Assembly: GCA_018343915.1 (NCBI GenBank)
Contig: JABRWF010000007.1
Span: 744,001-808,000 of the forward strand
DNA from: Agroathelia rolfsii
Lineage: Eukaryota > Basidiomycota > Agaricomycetes > Amylocorticiales > Amylocorticiaceae
Direction: 5' to 3'
DNA length: 64,000 nucleotides
Shown: one piece after another, positions 55,740 to 64,000 of the stretch
Layout: every line of letters begins with the position of its first letter
Numbering within the stretch: position 1 is the stretch's first letter
Made by a program: the position numbers and the translations under genes
Notes under the pieces: model-generated
Told to the model about the DNA's origin: nothing
Databases searched by the model: none
What the model saw: only the letters and a program-made list of their open reading frames with translations

Positions 55740-57939
55740 TCACTGATCTAAGCCAGTCACGCTCTCCATGATCAAATCCACGTGCACCTTGCTCCTAGGC
55801 GTGATCTGACACTTGAACGGTAACGGTCGAGCTGCCATCCCACTCGTAAAGACTCTGGGAGGAATAATCTCTTTGCCTGCTTCGTCCCTCGCACGCCGCA
55901 CATCGAAGCACGCCAGCGTTGTTGCCACATGCAGCCAAAGACTGTTCTCGGCCAAGAACCTTCCGGGGCAGATCCGCCTGCCCCACCCGAACGCGATCGT
56001 GTTCGGGTCGCGGGGTCCACCCTCAGCGGGGGTGAGAAATTTGCCTTCGGGCGAGAGGTACCGCTCAGGCTTGAACGCCATCGAGTCTGGGTAGATCGTC
56101 TCGTCGTGCGACATGCCCCACTGGTTCGGGATGCACGTCGTGCCGGCGGGGATGAAGTACCCGTTGTACACATCGTCTTTCATCACCACGTGCGGGACGC
56201 CCATCGGAATGACGGATTCCCATCGGAGGGCTTCCTTGGTGATGGCGGTCACGTAGGGTAGGGAGCCGCGGTCGGCGAAGGTGGGCAGACGCGTACCGCC
56301 AGTAACGCGGTCGATTTCGGCTTGGGCTTTGGCAACAACCTCGGGTGAGTGGAGCACGCCAAGGAAGAAGTTGAGGACTGAAGCTAGGATAGTGTCGGCG
56401 GCAGCTGATAACAGTAGTAGGGAAGAATGTCGATTAGTCTCAGACTTGTATCATAGCATGAAACACACATGACACTTACTTGCGTAGAGAACTGCACAAT
56501 CCTTCTGGATGAATCGCAGCTCCTTGGGGTCCGCTGTGGCACCTTTGGTCTCCATTAGATCAAGGAAGAAACTCTTCTTTGCGCGTCCCTCGGCGTATTC
56601 CTTGCGTGCCCACTCCCATGGTTTATTCTGCAGCTCCTGTGCAAGGTCATAGCCGGCCTTGGCGACGCGCTTAAAGCCAGCGCCCGGGAGCCAGGAGGGA
56701 ACGTGCTTCAGGAATGGTAACACGTCGACGAGGTACTGGCCCGGACGCGCGGAAGACACCATAGCGAGCTGCGCTTGCTCGGCGATGCGCACGAATTCGT
56801 CATTTTCGGTGGTCTGATAGCCGAAAGCTAGTGGATGTAAGGGGTATTGTTTTAGACTGGGTGTAATGAAATATTGTTTCATAACGAGATGCACGTACCG
56901 ATCATCATTACAGCTGCACCGGTTGCACTAATAACGAGAGAGGTTATTGTCAGTAAGAGAAAAGGACGTTTTGGTATTGATGAATGACACGTACTTGCGG
57001 ACATGCTCATCATACTTTTCAGGGCTCTCCAACATCCTTTGCAGGCAGAGGGTGATCTCTCTCTATTCCAAGAGTGATTAGAAGATGGTTATGCTATGCA
57101 TGTGCAAGCTCTTACCGTCTGGATATCGGTATAGTTTTCTGATGCCTTGGGACTGAACCCACGCACGAAATTCTCTCGATGCTTTCTGTACGAAGGGGAA
57201 TAGCATTGGAATCCAACATTGAAATCCCAGCCCATACTGAGATGAAACGTATTGTTCAGCACATGAGTAAACACGTTGATTATCATCTAGTTCAAATGAA
57301 CAAAGAACACTTACAGTTCTTTGATCATCACCATGCGCGGACGATCACTATAAATTTCTGATCGCTTGTCAAGCAGGTCTGTAGCGACATCGGCAGAGTT
57401 GATGATGCACATCTTCTGGCCCAGCATCTCAATCATAACCAAGGGACCTGAAAAAGGCAAAATAAAGTCAATAAATTAAATACAGAAATATGGCAACGGG
57501 ATTGCCATAAGCGTTTGCGAGGGATTCGCATGATTGTGACATACCGTATTTCTTTCCCCATTCTGTGAAGGTAAGCCATTCTATTTCAGGAACAGACACC
57601 GGTTCATTAGCGACCATGCATGAAACGCCACAAAAAAATGAAATGGGGAAGAAATAACAGGGAGTGATTGCATGCGGTATAGAGGCATAAAGAGCATGTA
57701 AAAGTACCTTGTTCGGAGGGCATGTCCGGAATGTTGCCAATGAATGGAATGGCGCTAGGCTTGGGCCCTGGGGGAGAGGGGAGACCAGACTTGTTCTTGC
57801 CATGGGTAAAAACTTTACTAGCGAGATAGACTGCTCCTGCAAGGGCGCCGAGCGAGAGAAGCGCATTGTTGGTAGTAAAAGGGATGAACGACACCGCAGT
57901 GTTGTCTGGCGCTGTCGTCAAGTTAGACCAGCCGCTCAT
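55740..57939 (-). CDS. Cytochrome P450 monooxygenase
   Basis: Eight exons on the minus strand: 57939-57708, 57580-57545, 57447-57315, 57236-57116, 57062-56995, 56927-56899, 56827-56480, 56404-55740; 1632 nt, 543 aa, with all phases closing and GT-AG introns. An N-terminal anchor lies at about residues 15-42, then the proline hinge PSPPGPKP. I-helix AADT is at about 324-327, the ExxR pair begins at E380 (EALR), and KPERY at about 434-438 is the PERF-type motif. The heme loop FGWGRRICPGR has cysteine at about 468. Length and motifs are normal for a fungal microsomal class II P450, which takes electrons from a reductase at the ER. It looks like the group annotated as O-methylsterigmatocystin oxidoreductase-like, but the substrate cannot be told. 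A longer start at 58002 is in frame; I prefer 57939 because it places the anchor at the N-terminus. No other biosynthetic genes are adjacent. Confidence 0.9.
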
Positions 57940-59178
57940 GGTGTGTAAGCCAGGGATGTCAACGGGTGATGGCAGGAAGCGTGAGTTATGCGACAACAGC
58001 AACAGAGTGCGCCAGTGAAAGAGCGGGAGGAATAGAAGGAGAGAGAGGGGCCGGACAAGCAGACGCTTTTGTAGGCAGTGGGAGAAGGCGCAGGTTACCA
58101 GGACACAAGCATAGAGATGTTGCTATCATGGGCTGATTACGAGATGAACGACTTGTGTGAAATTCGAACATCCGAAGCGAGAAGAGCAGCAGAAACGAAA
58201 GAATGGGATGCAACATCTGACCGGCGCTGGATCGCATAGGACGCATATGGACTTGCCTGCAAGCAGAAAACAAGTCTCGCATATAGAATAGAATATGAAT
58301 ACATACAGGGACGTCACGACGTCATCTGCCAAAGGCAAATCTCTACACCTGGCGGTCCTGCATAGCCCAATTTGCCATATTCTAGTGCGTCGATATATGC
58401 CAGGAATTGACTGTTCTTCTGGCGTACCTGCAGTAGCATACATGCACCTTTTGAATCGTGCCTGCAGAACGAACAAGCGGAGACAGGTCCATAAGAAGAC
58501 AGCCGGAGTCAAAACGTGGCATGATCGAATTAGGCAAAACCGCCGAGCATACGCCCTGTCAGGCACATGCCCAGATCACGCCGGCTATTCCAGATGGAGC
58601 ATCTCCGAAGCGCGCACACGGCCCGACCGCCGGTGCCTTCCGCATTAAGCCTGATTTGGTCGCCACCCTCGGTTCCATTCTGTCATCTTTTCAAGTTCAT
58701 CCACCATGCCCAGTCGGCGGTCGTTGCAGGCACCGGCATCATTATTACCATCGTCACTTCATGGTCCTCAAAAACGTGAAACTCACAACTTGGAGCATTT
58801 TTGTACTCGTGGAAAATTTTCAATAGCCATGCACTGCACTTGCCTCTCTCAGACTGGGGCTTTCCTGTCGCTATCAGCATGACCCTGCAGCATCATACAG
58901 TAGTTGATCCCAACTAAGCCTCACTACCTGATTGATCTACTCCTTACCCTGCATATTGACCACTTTTGAAACATATATCTTAACCCTCATCAGTCGGACA
59001 GTGTCTAGAGCCCAGTACGCCTCAGGAGTCTCAGTGCCTAAAGCTTGAACTACGTCGAAACCCGCTACTACCGCATCCGCCAACCGGAGCCACTTGCAGT
59101 ATTTTTATTACGGTTTCCGGAGAATACTCATCTTCCACGCAGCAAACAAGTCTGCTTGTCAATTGTGAATAGGTAATC
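57940..59178. other. Divergent promoter region, P450 and DUF6534-like gene 5
   Basis: About 1.2 kb between divergent start codons. Short frames (e.g. 58126-58566 minus) show no domain and probably are not genes. Confidence 0.4.
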
Positions 59179-60811
59179 ATGACGTCTGGGGACACTGGCG
59201 TGACCGTCATCTTGCCTCCGCAAGACGAGGTGATTATCAGCTTCGGCCCCGTAGCCGCTGGCACGATGATTCAGCTCCTTTTGCTTGGTATCATATGCTC
59301 TCAGGCAGCTGTGTATTTCTGTCATCATTTCACAAAAGATAGTCAATTTAATCAGCGCATCATCACCTTGCTTGTACTTCTCAATGTCCTGTTGAGCGCA
59401 TTCGATATGTTCGTCAAACTTTAAATATTTGAATGCCTATCTCATGCAAACTTGGTATTAATATATGGTTTACAGAAACTCAATGTATGCAAGTGCTGTC
59501 TTGGATTACGGTCAATTTGAAAATTATGATAAACAACCTTGGTCGACGTATCTGGAGCCCATTTTAACGACTGCCATAACTTTCGTTGCCCACATATTCT
59601 ACCTATTCCGATGCTGGTCGGTTACACGTTCGAGAGTTGTCCTTGTGTTTCTCATGATCGGTATGTGTCTAGCGTTTTGCAAATTATTTACGAGGCAAAT
59701 ATCATCTCTATGATATAGGTGTCCTCTTGGCTTTATCGGGTGGAATTGCGTGTGTTTATTTACTTGTCGGGACTTTTGTCTCTCACTTATCCAATTGAAA
59801 AATAGAACAAGTGTGGGTTGCTTCATGGCCGGTCGATTGAGTAGAATCTACGCGGTCGTCTTCGTGCCTGCGGTTGTATGGCTCGCCTCCGTACGCTTCC
59901 ATTTCCTAACCGATGATAATGCAGCCTGCATTTTGATAGAATGCTTGCATTGCAGACTGCCATGGCTGACATCTGCTTTGCTGTCGTACTTGTCGTTTAC
60001 CTTTTGCAGCATGATGCTCCATTACGCAGTACCAACGCCATGTTTGCCCGTCTAAGGCGGACGGCTATTGAGACCGGATCGTTCACTGCTTTCTTTGCTC
60101 TCATTAACTTGATCATCGTACGTGGGATTTAACATTGTCTCGTCTGTCTTGCTTAGATGCCACTCGGGTAACAATAACTTGAATCATTACCTATTATAGT
60201 TTGTAGCCCTGCCCCATGCAGGATACTAGTAAGTTGCATAACCACCGATTCAACTTCAATCATTCTAATTTCAAACATGACTTATGAAACACCACAGTTT
60301 CCTAGTCCAATATTCCATGGCGCATATATATACCATCTCTGTGCTTTACACCCTCCTCGGCCGCCAGGAACTGCGAGACATCCTCAGCAGCGGGTCGGGT
60401 ACCATGCGCACTGGTTTGACTTTGAATTTTCAAAGTTTATCCACTCGTACTACGCGGTCGGGTCTACGGTTTACAGTAAATCCGAATCATCTTACTATTA
60501 CTATGCTCCGTAATCGTTTCGATTAACCCTCCTTCTGATTTCTTATAAACAAGGTGGAGACTACTACACGTCTCGACGGAACCGCCACCGTCGGCGGAAG
60601 CGATTTGGAGCTCAACGGCGTTAATGGTGCCGCTGCTCCATGCGGCGGAGACGTGACCGACATGCAACGTATCTGTGTCCGAACCGAGGGTGCTGTGCTC
60701 GACGTTAAGTCGGGGCCGCTTCCTAGCATCGGGATAGAGGAGACCGAGGAGGAAGAGGAACGGTGGGCCAGAAAGTCAAAGTTTGCTGCAGGGGAGAGAA
60801 TCACCGGATAA
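59179..60811 (+). CDS. DUF6534-like seven-helix membrane protein 5, long tail
   Basis: Eight exons: 59179-59408, 59476-59660, 59719-59749, 59806-59890, 59956-60117, 60200-60228, 60298-60475, 60554-60811; 1158 nt, 385 aa. Exon lengths 230, 185, 31, 85, 162, 29 parallel genes 1-3, though the sequence is more diverged (PVAAGTMIQLLLLGIICSQAAVYF; AHIFYLFRCWSVTRS; RLRRTAIETGS; HIYTISVLYTLLGRQELRDIL). Intron 1 begins GTTCGT. The last intron (GTAAAT...GATTAAC...ACAAG) is inferred from frame, and exon 8 gives an extended hydrophilic tail with an acidic stretch EETEEEEE. It is separated from the main array by the TPR gene and P450, so it is an older member of the cluster. Confidence 0.8.
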
Positions 60812-63285
60812 GAACGTCTTACAGGTGTCGATTGCCCCCACATATGATGATCATGATTCGCATTTGTGGTTAAAGGGAACATGATCAATGCTTGATCCCC
60901 GACGGTCATGGTGACGATAGGTGTTTCTTGTCTTGCGCTAGTATATCTGCTCATCAGGACGCGCATGTGGTCGGGGGTGTCGGCCTAATCATCTGTCGAA
61001 TCGGTGTCTCTTTGGAATCAATGGTTGACATCCGCGAAGAGCTGTCAGGTCGAGGGGTCATTAGGTTCTTTCTTCCCGGATGATGCAAATTCTCCAAGCG
61101 AACGAGAAGCAGAAGTTCTGGCTTTTTTCCTCATGCTTTCTATCTTTTCTTCTTCTCCGCATGAGCCTTTTATCCTTCCTTTGTTTAAGCGGATTGGAGC
61201 TGTCATTCATGCGATATATATACTCATGCGCGCATTCGTCCTCTTGGATTTCAAGATGGAGTTTCCTGTAGTATATTCATTCATATTTTTTTTCCTTCGA
61301 ATTCATCTATAACCCAGGCAAGCCCATCTGACGGCCATGAGCACATGGTTCGTCTCTTTACGTGTGTTCTGTGGAGTGACAGAATTCTAGAATGAACTAT
61401 TGTCAACCCACTAGTGTGTAGTTTAATCTCTGGTGCCTTCAGCTCCAATATTCGTTCATCATTATACATTTACTTCGTGTTGATTATTACGTTGATTTTG
61501 ATTAATATGGGTTATCAATAAGCGTTGATTTACCGGATCCTATAACTTCATAAACTATACGTCGCTTGGCACGTGTAAACGCATGATAACGTACACCCTT
61601 CGCGCTAACGCATAGAATGCCAGTAATTATACGTGCCAATTCAGAGAAGCACGATATAATTGATTTGTACGTAGCCATAGTCCGCCTGTATGCCAAGGAT
61701 ATCGATATCAATAACTTAGTTGCTGCATCCATGCAAAGAATCTTGTTAGTCGTGCATTCTGTGTAGTGTGTTTACATATATAACCCGCAGGCATGAAACT
61801 ACATTTTGAATGCATAGCCTCCGCCACCCTTTTTGAGAATTCCATTCTTGAAGCTTGAAGCTTGGAAAACACCCCCCATCAAACTTAGTTCATGCCACTC
61901 AAAATCCCCGCGGTACTCGTTGGTTAGACCGTATTGGACTAGCTTGATTCTAATGGGCTGGGGTGCTGTAGTATACCATTGGCGAAAGTCACAAGCGCAA
62001 GAAGATGGAAATCAGGTCACGCTATTCTCGTGTCCGATATAATCGATGCCTTCTTCGTCGCTTTGTACGTGTACATCATTTACGCCGGTATGATTATGAT
62101 ATGTGATTGCGTATCCGATTTGAAGCCCGTGGCGATAGGCTATCTTTTTCTTGCAAGCGCAAGCCTGGAGAACGGATGCTGAGTAAAGTAGAGATAGTAT
62201 GGCAAGTGAGGTCCAAAGCACTGGCAATCCGGACGGGTACCGGAGGCTTCCAAAACTTGAGCGGGGATTTGATTTCCCCGCGATGTTCGCTAGATAGGTC
62301 CAGACGCCGATCGTCCGCCGAACTTACTCACAAAAGAAGAATGACCTTGGGTGAACCTAGAAGGCCAGACCTCCGAGTGACTGACATTGTACAGGCAGCA
62401 TAAAGACTCAGATGTTTGTCAAATTATCGATTCTAATGCTGTTAACTCGGAGGTGAGCATATGATTATTACAGGAAGTGCAAGAAAAGAGCTTTACCCAA
62501 TATGACGGTAATAGTTAAAAATGGCAGCTAATAGGAATCGTTCAACGCCTCTCAGAGAATATGGTGCGTTTTTCAGTGAGTATTTGCTGACTAAGCTGAC
62601 ATCCTGATCATGAAGATGCAAGCCAAATAAGGATAAACAAAGTTGTGCTACTGTATCTGGTGTCAATTGTTTTTATTTTATTTTTTTATTAGCTTACTCG
62701 TTGCGGTTCCCTTGTGATTGTGAAATCACTGTCTTCGTCAGCTCTTTCTCCACTTCCAGGTTCACAAGAGCCAGAATAATCTCTTCAGAACATGACTGAA
62801 ATTTTTGAAAATTAAAGCTATCGAAGTGATTAGTCAAGTATCAAATTAGCCTACCAGGTTCTGCAATTATAGCCCCATACAACTATCCCAACGTGGTGTC
62901 CATAACCACAGGCATATATGTACGCTGAACATGGATACACATAACTTATACTTACTACGACTCTATGTACTCCATACCAGCTACCCCAGAATCTCTGATG
63001 CTCATACCCCTGGCCTCTGCCTTTCTTCATAGCTCGGTGTCCAAATGACAACTCGTTCAAAATATTTGCCCAGTCCCACGTTGCAATCCGGCGAACCTGT
63101 GAACCTATAGATTAATATCCTAGTCCTACCCTTCAAACTTCAGGTTTGTACCCATTAATATCGATCAAAGGGATTATGATATTGCTATGCGTTAGATATT
63201 GAAATATTGAACGTTGAACGTTGAGCACCCACCACAGCTTATTCTTCTTTCATTCATCATACATATTATTACTCGGTGGTCAATC
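60812..63285. other. Long region without recognised genes
   Basis: About 2.5 kb of AT-rich sequence with only short frames lacking domain or codon signal on either strand. The longest (62107-62403 plus, 98 codons) is basic and unrecognised. Confidence 0.4.
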
Positions 63286-63460
63286 TGTTAGAATATGTGA
63301 TCCATGTGCTGGGTCACATGATTCTGTCTTTATATTTACGGTAGTTTACATTATTATTTACTATCCGTTTGACTACGTACAACGATGTACAAGTAGACAA
63401 GCGGAATACATTTCTTTGTGTCAACCGCTGCTCATCGTCGTCGCTCGTCGTATTTTCACA
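63286..63460 (+). repeat. Copia-like solo LTR, 175 bp
   Basis: TGTTAGAATATGTG...TATTTTCACA with a perfect TSD caatc (63281-63285, 63461-63465). It shares its first nine bases with the 193- and 218-bp solo LTRs but is otherwise distinct. Confidence 0.85.
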
Positions 63461-64000
63461 CAATCACATGCCAAATCAATGCGACCATGCTGGCTGGGGT
63501 GAACCTCTGGCTTAAGATGCCCTTCCGGAAGTAATCCAGTCAACGACCGGTCACGATCCTATCTGAAACGATGAAACACTGGCATCTGGTCCCTGCGAGA
63601 TCACATTGACTTCCTCCGCGAATCGCATGCCCAAATCTAAGGTTGAATTTCTCTTCTGATGAAACAAGGACAAAAAGCTCAAGGATCTCAACCTGGTAAA
63701 AATCTTGGCACTCAGTGCTCAGGGACGTCATATGTTTAAGTTAATGACAAAGTTTAGTCTGAACTAAGGCATTGAAACAAGTGAAAGTTGAGCTAGATGT
63801 ATGTGCATGCTGCACTCCTCGGACACTCCCGGATTTTGCACTTTTTCATGACTTTTGCTGGTGCGTGACCTTTTTCCTATTATACTAATATCTAAACTAC
63901 GATCAAAAGTATGTTTTACATCGCTAGACTAATGTCGATACGACAACCTATTTTTGTCTGCTTTCGTATTGCCTGTGCCATATCAGCTGGTTTTCATGAC
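63461..64000. other. Window end, nothing recognised
   Basis: No gene, RNA or repeat that I can support. Confidence 0.4.

Noticed and set aside
58003..58648. Possible extra gene upstream of the P450
   Set aside because: Overlapping frames on both strands, no domain, no consistent splice structure.
59031..59346. Antisense frames over the start of gene 5
   Set aside because: Shadow frames of a gene whose exon structure is well supported on the plus strand.

Overview
The window looks like nuclear DNA of a basidiomycete fungus, most likely an Agaricomycete. Rhizoctonia-like Cantharellales are my best guess, at low confidence. The evidence is short GT-AG introns of about 48-85 bp with CTAAT-type branch sites, multi-exon cytochrome P450 architecture, a tandem family of seven-helix membrane proteins resembling DUF6534 (name recalled from memory), and chromodomain Ty3/gypsy retrotransposons.

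Layout. (1) Positions 1-38270 are a nest of LTR retrotransposons. An old gypsy element, here 'F', inserted into codon 9 of a DUF6534-type gene. It then received a solo LTR 'B', a full gypsy element 'A2' (9542-29481), an LTR 'H', a TRIM-like element and a copia-like solo LTR. A2 received another solo LTR B, which received a full gypsy element 'A1' (12481-22000), which received solo LTRs A, G and D. Target-site duplications (TSDs) support almost every junction. Two solo B LTRs in inverted orientation (1258-2648 and 8341-9320) have exchanged their TSDs, so the 2649-8340 segment was inverted by recombination between them. That inversion moved the 5' LTR of F and the body of the broken gene about 34 kb from the 3' part of F and the gene's start codon. 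A further gypsy element, 'C', carries an intron-containing gene on the strand opposite to pol.

(2) Positions 38271-42037 hold the displaced first codons of the broken gene, a tRNA-like gene, and a row of four TA-flanked fold-back elements, one of them hosting an unclassified 1.07 kb repeat ('I'). (3) Positions 42038-51830 and 59179-60811 hold a tandem family of DUF6534-like genes. Four are apparently intact (332, 329, 357 and 385 aa) and two are decayed; all share the same exon phases and a 29-nt microexon. (4) Between them lie an intronless mitochondrial-type TPR protein (609 aa) and an eight-exon cytochrome P450 (543 aa, minus strand). (5) 60812-64000 is mostly without recognisable genes, with one copia-like solo LTR.

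How the parts work together. The gypsy elements share a layout that looks functional. A TATA box is followed about 30 nt later by a stem-loop whose loop is complementary to the sequence just after the LTR, as expected for Tf1-like self-primed reverse transcription. The 3' arm of that stem is a 5' splice site opening a 50-65 nt intron-like segment inside the LTR. Gag and pol are joined by a conserved -1 slippery heptamer G_GGT_TTT. Nearly all copies are inactivated by stop codons that look like C-to-T or G-to-A changes.
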